From NCBI GenBank assembly GCA_017464305.1, contig JAFUDS010000020.1, positions 16,760 through 80,759 on the forward strand: a DNA stretch of 64,000 bases, read 5' to 3'. Source of the stretch: Clostridia bacterium (GTDB taxonomy: Bacteria > Bacillota > Clostridia > Christensenellales > Aristaeellaceae). The position numbers were made by a program, and so were the translations under genes. Each line of letters starts with the position of its first letter. Position 1 is the stretch's first letter. This document shows, one piece after another, positions 22,073 through 30,119 of the stretch. The notes below the pieces were generated by a model that saw nothing but the letters and a program-made list of their open reading frames with translations, searched no databases and was not told the DNA's origin.

Positions 22073-22107
22073 AAACATACACACGAAACAGGTTTGTGTG
22101 TATGTTT
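22073..22107 (-). promoter_or_regulatory. Operator-like inverted repeat, distal
   Basis: AAACATACACAC and GTGTGTATGTTT form a perfect 12-bp inverted repeat with an 11-base spacer, 10 bases upstream of the -35 box. Together with the proximal copy it suggests cooperative autoregulation by AbiEi. Confidence 0.6.
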
Positions 22108-22527
22108 GCTTTAAAGCATTATCTGTATGGCGACCCTTCATCGTTTGAAAACGTGAGATGTTCAAAACCTGCAGTCACCTACTTTCGAATGCCAGAATGC
22201 TCAGATCGCTCCGGCATTTACCAGATACATGTTCCTTGTAGTGGAGCAGCGTGAATCCGAAGATAAGCGCTCCTTCGGAAAAATAACCGCTTGTATCTTT
22301 CTCAACTGGACATGTATTTTCCCCTTTGCAGATGGTATTCTTTATTCACGGTCAGGGAATGACCGGAATGATCGAAGGAGGTTCAGTAGCAGAGCTCCTA
22401 AGAATGACGAAATGACAAGCGCCCGTAATACCAGAAACGGGGACAGGCTTTTGATATAGGCAAGGGGCAGGAAAATCCTGCCTCTTGCCATATACAAAAC
22501 TAACGAAGAGATACAACAGAAATAGCA
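22108..22527. other. 420-base gap with a leader copy and a hairpin
   Basis: No credible gene. It includes the left copy of a 115-bp direct repeat (22274-22388). It also has a 13-bp hairpin GGCAAGGGGCAGG/CCTGCCTCTTGCC with loop AAAAT (22463-22493, one G-T pair) that lacks a T-run. Confidence 0.5.
22274..22388 (+). repeat. 115-bp direct repeat, left copy
   Basis: Starts TTCGGAAAAATAACCGCTTG and ends with GAAGGAGGTTCAGTA, the leader and ribosome site of the gene at 24688. It differs from the right copy at only a few positions. It contains the hairpin CGGTCA-GGGAA-TGACCG. Here it is not followed by a start codon. Confidence 0.85.
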
Positions 22528-22582
22528 TTGACACATCTAACCAATTTGGATATAATTTTACTAGAACTATCCATATTGGTTA
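22528..22582 (+). promoter_or_regulatory. Consensus promoter with a 14-bp dyad operator for the HipBA-like operon
   Basis: TTGACA (22528), 17 bases, TATAAT (22551). The arms TAACCAATTTGGAT (22538-22551) and ATCCATATTGGTTA (22569-22582) are inverted repeats with a single mismatch. One covers the spacer and the -10 edge and the other ends just before the ribosome site. Confidence 0.8.
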
Positions 22583-22597
22583 GCGAGGTTGATTGTT

Positions 22598-23005
22598 ATG
22601 TCACTATCCATTCGTGAGTTGCGGAATCAAACTGGCTTGACGCAGCAAGCCTTTGCGGATCTTTTCGGAATTCCTGTCAGCACACTCCGCAAATGGGAAC
22701 AAGGAGAATCTTCGCCCCCGAAGTATGTAATTCGGTTGCTAACAAGGGCTTTACCGCAGAATAATCAAATTCTGCAAAAAATACAGGGAGAAAGCGGTTC
22801 CATTTTCTTCTACAACAAGGAAAAGCACAGTGTGATTGATCAGAAAGGAAATGAAATCCTAATCCAGGAGGAACTGGAAGGAGTTAAACCGTCTAACCTG
22901 ATTCTTTATCTGGAAGACCTGTTTGACGATTTTTATCAGATTCAGTCGAAATTCAATAGAGATTGCCGGTTTGACAAACAGGAAAGTATTATCTGGCGTC
23001 GATAA
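22598..23005 (+). CDS. HipB-like XRE antitoxin/repressor
   Basis: 135 residues. N-terminal helix-turn-helix: IRELRNQTGLTQQAFADLFG then IPVSTLRKWEQGESSPP. A C-terminal extension (IFFYNKEKHSVIDQKGNEIL and after) is specific to this group. Paired with a HipA-type kinase gene 30 bases downstream, it should bind the dyad operator in front of its own gene and hold the kinase. GAGG lies 9 bases before the ATG; an in-frame TTG at 22589 is less likely. Confidence 0.8.
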   Translation: MSLSIRELRNQTGLTQQAFADLFGIPVSTLRKWEQGESSPPKYVIRLLTRALPQNNQILQKIQGESGSIFFYNKEKHSVIDQKGNEILIQEELEGVKPSNLILYLEDLFDDFYQIQSKFNRDCRFDKQESIIWRR

Positions 23006-23035
23006 AGCTGGCGGGATCAGGAGGTGAATTAGACA

Positions 23036-24259
23036 ATGCGCTCGCGGGAATACTATTTGATGCATAAAGATATCCCGGTCTGCTTGATGGAAATTTCTGA
23101 AGACGGGATACTATCCAAGGTCAGAAGAAATGAGGATGCAGCCATTCATTTCCCACTTGGTGGGCAAATGAACAACATGAAATTTTATGAATGGTGGCGG
23201 GACAGAGCTATTCCTAAAACCCGCCATGGCGCAAAGACGGCTCTGCAACGGCTGGGATACACTTCCACCAATAGCGCTCTTGTCAACAATCTGGCGCTAA
23301 GCCTTACAGATTGTTACTGGATTGTTCCGCGGGAAGAACGTCTGACATGGAAAGAGGTAAATCTGTTTACGAATGATTTCGTAGATTCATTCGGAGAAAT
23401 CACCATCAATCAGGATTGCCTCATTGATTTGCGCAGGGTTACTCGTTTTAACTGCGCCACATCCCAGGGTGAACTCCAAAAGAAATGGTGTATCGATGAG
23501 AGCGGCCGCCGATACATGGTAAAAGGAAACTATGGCAACTCTTATCAGCAGAGTCTGAATGAAATCTTTGCGACTGAGCTTCATCATGCACAGGGTTTCG
23601 ACCTGTATACAAAGTATTCTCTGGTCAAGCTGCAAGTGGATAATAACATGGAAGGGCTGGGATGCCTTAGCTACGATTTTTGTAGTGAAAATATCGAGTG
23701 CATCTCTGCCTGGGAGCTTTTGCAGACAGTAAAAATCAAGCAGAACGAAAGCCTTTTCTATCCCCTGAAAGATGTTTGCCTGCACCTTGGGATGACGGAA
23801 CAACATTTTTCCGACTTTATGGATTACGAGATCATGACTGACTATCTGTTAACAAACACGGATCGTCATATGAACAATATTTCTATTGTTCGTGATCCAG
23901 ATACTTTAAAAGTTCTCGGCTTCGCGCCAATCTATGATTCAGGAAACTCCATGTTTTACAATCTACCCCTTGAAAACCTTTCGAAAGTCAAGCTCAATGA
24001 AATTAAAACACATTCATTCATTGCGAGAGAAATGCGGCTGCTTCAGTATATCAATAATAGAAAAGCTGTTGACTTGAATAAAGCCGCGTCCATTGACTTC
24101 TCAATATATGAGCAGGATATCCAAGAACAACGTTCACGTATTCCTCTCCTGAAAAAATACTACGAGCAGAAGATCACCAATCTGGCCTCATTTCAGGAAG
24201 GAAAAGATATCTGGAAAGAAGAAGGCTATCGATATAGCATGAAACAAAGGGCGTGGTGA
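23036..24259 (+). CDS. HipA-like Ser/Thr kinase toxin
   Basis: 407 residues. The HipA kinase core is visible: a nucleotide-binding lysine in Y-M-V-K-G-N-Y-G (K163), the catalytic loop N-T-D-R-H-M-N-N (D276) and the metal-binding A-P-I-Y-D-S-G (D301). HipA toxins phosphorylate tRNA synthetases or other targets and cause dormancy. The N-terminal 110 residues are divergent from E. coli HipA. GGAGG lies 11 bases before the ATG. The operon, with its own promoter, sits between two copies of a 115-bp repeat. Confidence 0.8.
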   Translation: MRSREYYLMHKDIPVCLMEISEDGILSKVRRNEDAAIHFPLGGQMNNMKFYEWWRDRAIPKTRHGAKTALQRLGYTSTNSALVNNLALSLTDCYWIVPREERLTWKEVNLFTNDFVDSFGEITINQDCLIDLRRVTRFNCATSQGELQKKWCIDESGRRYMVKGNYGNSYQQSLNEIFATELHHAQGFDLYTKYSLVKLQVDNNMEGLGCLSYDFCSENIECISAWELLQTVKIKQNESLFYPLKDVCLHLGMTEQHFSDFMDYEIMTDYLLTNTDRHMNNISIVRDPDTLKVLGFAPIYDSGNSMFYNLPLENLSKVKLNEIKTHSFIAREMRLLQYINNRKAVDLNKAASIDFSIYEQDIQEQRSRIPLLKKYYEQKITNLASFQEGKDIWKEEGYRYSMKQRAW

Positions 24260-24264
24260 TTATG

Positions 24265-24345
24265 CTATGACTGACCTGCAAATACGTCTACAACAGTCCT
24301 GGCCGTATCTGCCATAAATTTCTGATGCTTAAATTGCAGCTTCAT
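24265..24345 (-). pseudogene. Type III restriction (DEAD/DEAH) subunit, first 26 codons only
   Basis: Reads MKLQFKHQKFMADTARTVVD then V-F-A-G-Q-S and TAG. The start M-K-L-x-F-K-H-Q-K-F-Q-x-D-A-A-x-A-V-x-D-V-F-A-G-Q is highly conserved in type III restriction-like helicases of about 900-1000 residues. AAAGGAG lies 9 bases before the ATG. The remainder is gone; the stub ends 5 bases from the stop of the hipA-like gene. Confidence 0.65.
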
Positions 24346-24570
24346 GCTCTGTACTCCTTTTACTCAATGATTTTTACGAGCTGTAGCCTTTTTGTGATGC
24401 GATCAAGTCTAAGAATCGTCCCCAGCCTGAGGACAATGCTCACTTCCTTACAAATCGTCCTCAACTTGTGGACGATTTGAGTGACGCAATTTTTCTCATC
24501 CCCTGGGGCTATCAAAAGCTGTTAATTGACATGTGCAATAACTACCGAAAAAGAGCAATCTTGTTGTTCT
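24346..24570. other. Non-coding gap with a hairpin
   Basis: Includes AAATCGTCC/GGACGATTT, a 9-bp hairpin near 24454-24480, and a partial second copy (AATCGTCC) 44 bases before it. No gene is apparent. Confidence 0.4.
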
Positions 24571-24685
24571 TTCGGAAAAATAACCGCTTGTATTCTTCTC
24601 ACCTGGTCATGTATTTTCCCCTTTGCAGATGGTATCCTTTATTCACGGTCAGGGAATGACCGGAATGATCGAAGGAGGTTCAGTA
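24571..24685 (+). repeat. 115-bp direct repeat, right copy
   Basis: Functional-looking copy: it supplies the leader and the GGAGG ribosome site of the next gene, whose ATG lies 3 bases after the repeat ends. Confidence 0.85.
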
Positions 24686-24687
24686 CG

Positions 24688-25041
24688 ATGTATATGAATG
24701 GACGTGGCCCGATGAACAGAGGTTTTGGCCCCATGGGTGGCCCGATGCATCATCGTCCGATGGGTTACCGTCCCATGGGCATGTGGCATCGTCCGATGGG
24801 TTTCTTCCCGATGGGCGGACTTTTCCTCCTGCCCGCGCTGATGTTTGGCGGCTGGATTGCCCTTGCTGTGATAGGAAGCATCCTGGGGTTAGTTGGATCG
24901 GTAATTGGGGGCATCTTCTCTGGGCTGGGATATCTGGTTTCCGGTATTTTCTCTGGGAATGGGATTGTGCTTGGAATTGTGATTGGACTGGTGGCCTATT
25001 ATGTCCTGCGGAACAAAAAGGCAAAAAACGAGGTTGAGTGA
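24688..25041 (+). CDS. Small membrane protein with Met/Pro/Gly/His-rich N-terminus
   Basis: 117 residues. The first 45 carry repeated P-M-G units with histidines (GGPMHHRPMGYRPMGMWHRP). Two hydrophobic spans follow, LFLLPALMFGGWIALAVIG and a glycine-rich GNGIVLGIVIGLVAYYVL, then a lysine-rich tail. Met/His-rich segments like this sometimes bind copper, but no known copper protein is recognised. GGAGG is 9 bases before the ATG. The leader of this gene has been duplicated 2.3 kb upstream. The next gene follows directly with overlapping spacing. Confidence 0.75.
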   Translation: MYMNGRGPMNRGFGPMGGPMHHRPMGYRPMGMWHRPMGFFPMGGLFLLPALMFGGWIALAVIGSILGLVGSVIGGIFSGLGYLVSGIFSGNGIVLGIVIGLVAYYVLRNKKAKNEVE

Positions 25042-25043
25042 CG

Positions 25044-25190
25044 TTGTTCGAATATCGCGTAGAGAAATGTTGGGTACGGAATGCTGAAGTTGAAATGAAC
25101 CGCATGGCGGCCGACGGTTGGCGTGTGGTCTCTGTATGCTACAACAATGCCGTTGGCGGCCTCATTATCACTTATGAACGGCAGAAGTGA
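25044..25190 (+). CDS. DUF4177-like small protein
   Basis: 48 residues, TTG start, GAGG 10 bases upstream. The pattern F-E-Y-R-V-E-K ... M-N-R-M-A-A-D-G-W-R-V-V-S-V ... I-I-T-Y-E-R matches the small DUF4177 fold (strand, helix with G-W-x-x-V-x-V, strand). It starts 3 bases after the membrane protein gene, so the two form an operon. The function is unknown. Confidence 0.6.
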   Translation: MFEYRVEKCWVRNAEVEMNRMAADGWRVVSVCYNNAVGGLIITYERQK

Positions 25191-25258
25191 AGGGTGATAC
25201 GCTCGCCGGCAGAAAAACTTCTTTCAAAAACTGAATGCCTATGGATAGATGTATTCAA

Positions 25259-25294
25259 TCCGGTTGGTAAATAACACCAGCCGGAATATTTTTT
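25259..25294 (+). terminator. Rho-independent terminator
   Basis: A 10-bp stem TCCGGTTGGT/ACCAGCCGGA (one G-T) and then ATATTTTTT. Confidence 0.8.
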
Positions 25295-25391
25295 CAAGCT
25301 ATTTTTAAGAATTCTGTGATAAGATACATATGATATCGAGCAGCGAAAGCGTAAGACCGGATATCAAAAGAAAGAAGGAGGATATCCAGAG

Positions 25392-27236
25392 ATGAGAAAA
25401 TTCCTTGCGATGTTGCTGACTGTGGCCCTTGCCCTGACTATGTTGCCTTGCGCATTCGCGGAAGAAGCAGCAACCCTTCCCCTGATCGACATGACCAAAT
25501 GGCAGTACGAAGCCACGGACGATGTATACTGGCAGGTCGGGCTGTCCTACGCCGCCACCCCGGCGGACAGCAATTATGAAACCATGGGCATCTTTGTGCC
25601 CGGAGCTTACTTCACCGGTGTAGCCAACGGAGACGGGACCTATACCTGCACGGTCAATGAAACTGGCGCAGCTGGATCATATACGGCTACAACCGCTCCG
25701 CTGATCATTCCGGTCAATACGCCCGGATACTCCGCCATGGCTGCGCCTACCAGCTACTCCAGCTCCATGGGCTATGGCAGCATCTCGGACTATACCAACG
25801 AGGGAATCATCGTGCTTTTTGCCGGAGCTCGCGGCCGGGACGCAGGCGCTCCCGCCGGTGTGACTGACTTTAAAGCCGCCATCCGTTATGCTCGATACAA
25901 CAAAGACCTGCTGCCCGGCGACATGGACAGCATTTTCTCCCTGGGAATGAGCGGCGGCGGCGCCCAGAGCGCCCTGATCGGGGCCAGCGGCAACAGCGAT
26001 CTGTATACGCCTTACCTGGCGGCCATTGGCGCAATCATGACCGAAAGCGACGCGGTGAAGGGCAGCATGTGCTGGTGCCCCATCACCAACCTGGATATCG
26101 CGGATGAAGCTTATGAATGGAACATGGGCAATACCCGTTCCGGGCTCAGTGAAGACGAACAGACCTATTCGGACGGCATGGCGCTTGCTTTTGCGGAGTA
26201 CATCAACGGCTTGGGGCTGACCGATGAAAACGGAATCCCGCTGGTGCTCGCTGAAAGCTCAGAAGGGATTTATCAGAGCGGCACCTACTACGACTATGTG
26301 AAGCATGTCATCGAAACTTCCCTGGAGCATTTCCTGAGTGACACAGAATTCCCTTATACCGCTTCCTCCTCCGGCGGATTCGGCGGCGGACGCGGTGGCT
26401 TTGGCGGCATGCGCGGCGGCAGGGAGGGCGGCTTCGGCGGCCCTGGCAACGGAGAACGGCCTGATTTCGGCAACAGTGGAGCACCCGACTTCGGAAATGA
26501 TGAAAAACCTGACTTCGCCAATGGTGAAATGCCCGATTTTGGCAATTTCGGCGGACCAGAAGCCGACCAAGGATCGACCTATGAGGAGATGGACGGGATT
26601 AACCGCACGGAAAGCGCTTCCTCCGCCTTGTCCCTCAGCGGAACCTATGAAACCAAACAGAATTACATCGACGCGCTGAACGCCAATGGTGAATGGGTCT
26701 CCTGGGATGAAAGCACCAACACGGTAACCATCACCAGCATCGCCGCCTTTACGCAGGCACTGAAGACAGCCTCCAAGGGCATCGCTGCTTTTGACCAGTT
26801 GAATCCTACGCAAGGGGAAAATATTCTGTTTGGTTATGGCGATGGAAGCGGCGCGCATTTTGACGCGATCCTGGCGAGTCTGGTGCAGGGTACCGAGTAT
26901 GAGGCGTCCTTCGCGGAAGACCTCTCCAAGCAGGATGCGCTGGGCAATACAGTTGATGTTCGCCTGAACATGTATAATCCCATGTATTACCTTTCCCCGG
27001 CTTACGATGGATACCAGACTGCCGAGTCCGCTACCTACTGGCGCATCCGAACCGGGATCAACCAGGGCGATACTGCGCTGTGCACGGAAATCGATCTGGC
27101 CCTGGCTGCGGAGGCATATGCGGAAGGAACACAGGTGGACTTTGAAACCGTTTGGGGTCAAGGGCACACGGAAGCCGAGCGTACAGGTTCTGCCACGGCC
27201 AACTTCATCGCCTGGGTGCAGGAATGCATAAAATAA
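25392..27236 (+). CDS. Secreted tannase-like alpha/beta hydrolase (subtype A) with Gly/Phe-rich insert
   Basis: 614 residues. Signal peptide MRKFLAMLLTVALALTMLPC-AFA. The nucleophile elbow G-M-S-G-G-G-A-Q-S-A-L-I-G-A-S-G (about residue 188) and the catalytic histidine in W-G-Q-G-H-T-E-A-E near the end match subtype A bacterial tannases, which split gallate esters of plant tannins. A low-complexity region of about 70 residues (GGFGGGRGGFGGMRGG, then repeated P-D-F-G-N) interrupts the lid region at about 325-395, which is unusual. GGAGG lies 9 bases before the ATG. It acts outside the cell. The gene stands alone between terminators. Confidence 0.8.
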   Translation: MRKFLAMLLTVALALTMLPCAFAEEAATLPLIDMTKWQYEATDDVYWQVGLSYAATPADSNYETMGIFVPGAYFTGVANGDGTYTCTVNETGAAGSYTATTAPLIIPVNTPGYSAMAAPTSYSSSMGYGSISDYTNEGIIVLFAGARGRDAGAPAGVTDFKAAIRYARYNKDLLPGDMDSIFSLGMSGGGAQSALIGASGNSDLYTPYLAAIGAIMTESDAVKGSMCWCPITNLDIADEAYEWNMGNTRSGLSEDEQTYSDGMALAFAEYINGLGLTDENGIPLVLAESSEGIYQSGTYYDYVKHVIETSLEHFLSDTEFPYTASSSGGFGGGRGGFGGMRGGREGGFGGPGNGERPDFGNSGAPDFGNDEKPDFANGEMPDFGNFGGPEADQGSTYEEMDGINRTESASSALSLSGTYETKQNYIDALNANGEWVSWDESTNTVTITSIAAFTQALKTASKGIAAFDQLNPTQGENILFGYGDGSGAHFDAILASLVQGTEYEASFAEDLSKQDALGNTVDVRLNMYNPMYYLSPAYDGYQTAESATYWRIRTGINQGDTALCTEIDLALAAEAYAEGTQVDFETVWGQGHTEAERTGSATANFIAWVQECIK

Positions 27237-27262
27237 CAAATCAACTGCATTTCTTAATGAAG

Positions 27263-27295
27263 AAGCGTTGCTTACTATGAGCAGCGCTTTTCTTT
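27263..27295 (+). terminator. Terminator of the tannase-like gene
   Basis: A 10-bp stem AAGCGTTGCT/AGCAGCGCTT (one G-T) with a 7-base loop followed by TTCTTT. Confidence 0.8.
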
Positions 27296-27480
27296 ATGGA
27301 AATCGTCCTGATTTTTTTTGACATTTTGCGTGAGTCCTTATCCATATCTCATAGGTTAAAACTTATGTTCAGTTGACACTGCTCCTTGGATAGTGTAATC
27401 TTTCACAGCGCTGAGGTTCCCCCATTTCAGTCCGTGGATGGGAAGGGATTTTCAGCTGTTTTGATGGGAGATGAGACCCT

Positions 27481-28818
27481 TTGGCGAAAACGATCAATAT
27501 GACTACTGGCAAGCCCATACGCCTGATTCTTGGCTTCGCGGTTCCCATTCTGCTAGGAAACCTGTTGCAACAGCTATATAATTTGGTCGATTCCCTGATC
27601 GTCGGTCATCTGCTGGGCGTCACGGCGCTGGCCGCCGTGTCCGCCTCCGGTTGGCTGGACTGGGCCGTGCTTTCCATTCCCATGGGTCTGGCTCAGGGCT
27701 TTTCGATTCAAGCCGCGCAAGCATTTGGTGCAGACGATCTCAAACAGCTGCGGAGAACCTCGGGCCAGAGCATTCTGATCGCGGGCGTCGTAACAGTTCT
27801 GCTGGAGATCATCAGCCAGGGGGTATTATCCCCGATGCTTCGCCTGATCAACACCCCAGCGGAGACCTTTCATATGACGGAAAGCTATCTGCGAATCATC
27901 TTCGCCGGCCTGCCCGTGGTCATGGCGCTGAATGTTTCCAACGGGTTTCTGCAGGCGTTGGGAGACAGCAGAACGCCCCTCGTGGCGCTGGCTTTTTCCT
28001 CCCTGGTGAACATTCTCCTGGACTGGCTCTTTGTAGGACCCCTGGGGATGGGAACGGACGGAGGCGCCTGGGCCACGGTGGCGGCGCAGATCGTCTCCGC
28101 GGGGATCAGCCTGCTGGCGATTCGTCATGTAATGGAACTGCACCCCCGCAAGGAGGATCTGAAATGGGATGGAAGGATGATCCGCCGGCTCACCCGTCTG
28201 GGACTGCCCATCGCCTTTCAGAATATCGTGATTTCCATCGGTGGGTTGGTGCTGCAAAGCGTCGTAAACGGCTTTGGATTCATCTTCATGGCGGGATATA
28301 ACGCAGCGTCCCGGCTGCAGGGCATCATTGAAATTTCCGGTTCTTCCCTGGGGAACGCCGTCGGAACCTTCACCGGGCAAAACATCGGTGCAGGAAATCC
28401 CAGTCGGGTTCGGCAAGGGCTCCGGTCCTCCGCGCTGATCGGATTTGGGATGGCGCTGTGCATCGGCGGATTGCTGATTCTGGCGGGAAGGAACGTATTA
28501 TCTCTGTTTGTGCATGACGAAAAGGAATTGGCCGAACAGGTGCTGACCTTTGGATATCAATTTCTTTCCGTCATGGCAATTGGATTGCCGATGCTCTATC
28601 TGCTGTTCGTGTATCGCTCCACACTACAGGGATTGGGAAACACCTTCATCCCCATGCTCTCCGGGTTTGTGGAGCTGGCCATGCGAGTGGGTTCCGCTCT
28701 GCTGCTTCCGCGTTTCTTCGGTGTCTGGGGAATCTATACAGCAGAAATCGCCGCATGGATCGGTGCGGCGATTCTGCTCATCTTCTCCTGCTATCGGGAG
28801 TTGGCCCGCGTTTCATGA
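27481..28818 (+). CDS. MATE-family multidrug/Na+ (or H+) antiporter
   Basis: 445 residues, about 12 membrane spans. PIRLILGFAVPILLGNLLQQ, L-Y-N-L-V-D-S-L-I-V-G near the N-terminus and the second-half repeat LGLPIAFQNIVISIGGLVLQ are typical. MATE proteins export cationic drugs or metabolites. Translation starts at TTG with GGGAG 9 bases upstream. The nearest start-proximal ATG is internal. The end overlaps a 28-bp dispersed repeat. No regulator is adjacent. Confidence 0.9.
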   Translation: MAKTINMTTGKPIRLILGFAVPILLGNLLQQLYNLVDSLIVGHLLGVTALAAVSASGWLDWAVLSIPMGLAQGFSIQAAQAFGADDLKQLRRTSGQSILIAGVVTVLLEIISQGVLSPMLRLINTPAETFHMTESYLRIIFAGLPVVMALNVSNGFLQALGDSRTPLVALAFSSLVNILLDWLFVGPLGMGTDGGAWATVAAQIVSAGISLLAIRHVMELHPRKEDLKWDGRMIRRLTRLGLPIAFQNIVISIGGLVLQSVVNGFGFIFMAGYNAASRLQGIIEISGSSLGNAVGTFTGQNIGAGNPSRVRQGLRSSALIGFGMALCIGGLLILAGRNVLSLFVHDEKELAEQVLTFGYQFLSVMAIGLPMLYLLFVYRSTLQGLGNTFIPMLSGFVELAMRVGSALLLPRFFGVWGIYTAEIAAWIGAAILLIFSCYRELARVS

Positions 28819-28844
28819 AGCGGAAAAAGGCCGTCCCCTGTTTC
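28817..28844 (+). repeat. 28-bp dispersed repeat, copy 1
   Basis: Variant of the family GAAACGAAAAAGACCGTCCC-YCCGTTTC. It overlaps the MATE stop codon. Confidence 0.6.
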
Positions 28845-28847
28845 ACA

Positions 28848-28947
28848 GAAGTAGGAATTGATTTCAGCTCTTGAAACAGAAAAATTGGAGCCAGAGGAAT
28901 TGACGATTGGATAACACGCTGATAAGTTTCGGGGAGGCGGAAACAGG
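28848..28947 (+). repeat. About 100-bp leader repeat (copy of the AAA/PD-(D/E)XK gene leader)
   Basis: Begins GGAATTGATTTCAG, then TCTTGAAACAGA, and ends TAAGTTTCGGGGAGG and a purine-rich stretch before ATG. The same blocks, in the same order and spacing, lie upstream of the AAA/nuclease gene at 40585-40690 on the minus strand. It carries the ribosome site for the hydrolase fragment. Confidence 0.75.
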
Positions 28948-29535
28948 ATGCTCCAACCGGAGAACGTGGGCTTGATCGGCTTTTCCATGGGTGGATATGG
29001 CGCGCTGCGGACAATTGGCGCGCGGATGAGTGAAGCAGCTATCCAGCAGTTTTCTTCTATCCGTGACTATATCCAGGAGCCTGAGGATTTCCACGGATTG
29101 AAAGCTGTCCGTGCTGCGATTCTTTTTGCGCCGGCGACATTCTGGTTCGATGAAGAAAAGTCAGGAGATATCGATATCCCGACGCTTTGGTTCTGTGGAT
29201 CGGCCGACGAAACGGTTCATTATCCTCAGGTACATTCCTTCTGGGAGAAAGCCACAGCATCAGAACGCAGATTCATCACCTATGAAAATTGCGGACATAA
29301 TCTTGCCAACAACCCTGCTCCTGTGGAAGCGCGGGCGGAGTCCTGGGAAATCTATAAACGGTGGGCAGATCCTGTATGGGATACGTGGAGGTTGAACAAC
29401 GCAAACTGTCATTTCGCTACCGCGTTTTTCGGCGAAACCCTGTGCGGACTGGATATGGATGCTTATCTGGATGAAATGAGAGGATTCGTGGATGGCGGCG
29501 CGGCAGGCATCAGGGTGGAGAAGAATGGCAGATAG
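28948..29535 (+). pseudogene. Alpha/beta hydrolase lacking its N-terminal half
   Basis: 195 residues. The frame starts only 10 residues before the nucleophile elbow G-F-S-M-G-G, which in complete hydrolases lies after residue 100. The Asp (C-G-S-A-D-E-T-V) and His (N-C-G-H-N-L) of the triad are present. The oxyanion strand and first four strands are missing, so a stable fold is doubtful. The ATG and GGGGAGG come from a leader sequence that belongs to another gene family, so the fragment may still be translated. Confidence 0.7.
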
Positions 29536-29536
29536 A

Positions 29537-29612
29537 GAAACAAGGGAAACAGCCTTTTTCATTTCATCAATGACTCGGGAAACACGATGGTCATTCAGGC
29601 GGAGATGGAATT
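29537..29612. repeat. Degenerate dispersed repeat plus a copy of the 38.82-38.87 kb tail
   Basis: GAAACAAGGGAAACAGCCTT... is a worn copy of the 28-bp family. It is followed by TTTCATCAATGACTC and GTCATTCAGGCGGAGATGGA, which match the sequence at and below the 3' end of the AAA/nuclease gene (38822-38868). Confidence 0.5.
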
Positions 29613-29682
29613 AATATATCTTTAAGAGCTGACTGATTAACAACAGACTTTCCTTAGCGAGGAAGAAGCTTGCCCGGAGCGC

Positions 29683-29712
29683 AAAAAACAGGATCCTACT
29701 TTCAGGATCCTG
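29683..29712 (-). terminator. Terminator of the small acidic protein gene
   Basis: On the minus strand CAGGATCCT-GAAAGT-AGGATCCTG, a perfect 9-bp stem, then TTTTTT. Confidence 0.85.
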
Positions 29713-29734
29713 CTTCTGCTGCCTTGCGGTTCTA

Positions 29735-29929
29735 TTAGCTGGCCGCTTCCATCATGCAAAACTGGGCCATTCTGGCCACCTCCACTGCGACCAAACCATC
29801 CTCATCCATGGCCTCCCGATAAAGGGAAGAATTTCTTCTGGAGAAATTTACCAGGCTATCCACCGCGACGATCATCGGCTCTTCCTCGATTCTGTCTTCC
29901 TCTCGAATCATCCTATCTTCATTCATCAT
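29735..29929 (-). CDS. Small acidic protein of unknown function (64 residues)
   Basis: Starts MMNEDRMIREEDRIEEEPMI. The first 25 residues are strongly charged; the rest (AVDSLVNFSRRNSSLYREAM) looks helical and ends with two cysteine/methionine-rich segments. AAGGAGG lies 8 bases before the chosen ATG. An upstream ATG at 29953 would place this site inside the gene. A clear terminator follows, so it is a single-gene unit. I do not recognise it. Confidence 0.6.
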   Translation of the reverse strand: MMNEDRMIREEDRIEEEPMIVAVDSLVNFSRRNSSLYREAMDEDGLVAVEVARMAQFCMMEAAS

Positions 29930-30045
29930 GTGTGTTTCCTCCTTGTTTTCCATTTGCTCCTGCTTTCAGCTTGGGTGAAGAGCATGAACCCCGATTGATG
30001 AAACAGCTCTTTCGCTGTTTCGAGAGGATAATACGACATTTTTTC

Positions 30046-30074
30046 TTGATTTTCTACGGATAAATCCTTATAAT
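30046..30074 (+). promoter_or_regulatory. Promoter of the AraC-family gene
   Basis: TTGATT (30046), a 17-base spacer, TATAAT (30069), 45 bases before the start codon. Confidence 0.7.
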
Positions 30075-30119
30075 TCATCAAAACAACTGTTTTTTCAATA
30101 CTCTTTGGAGGGATCAGAA

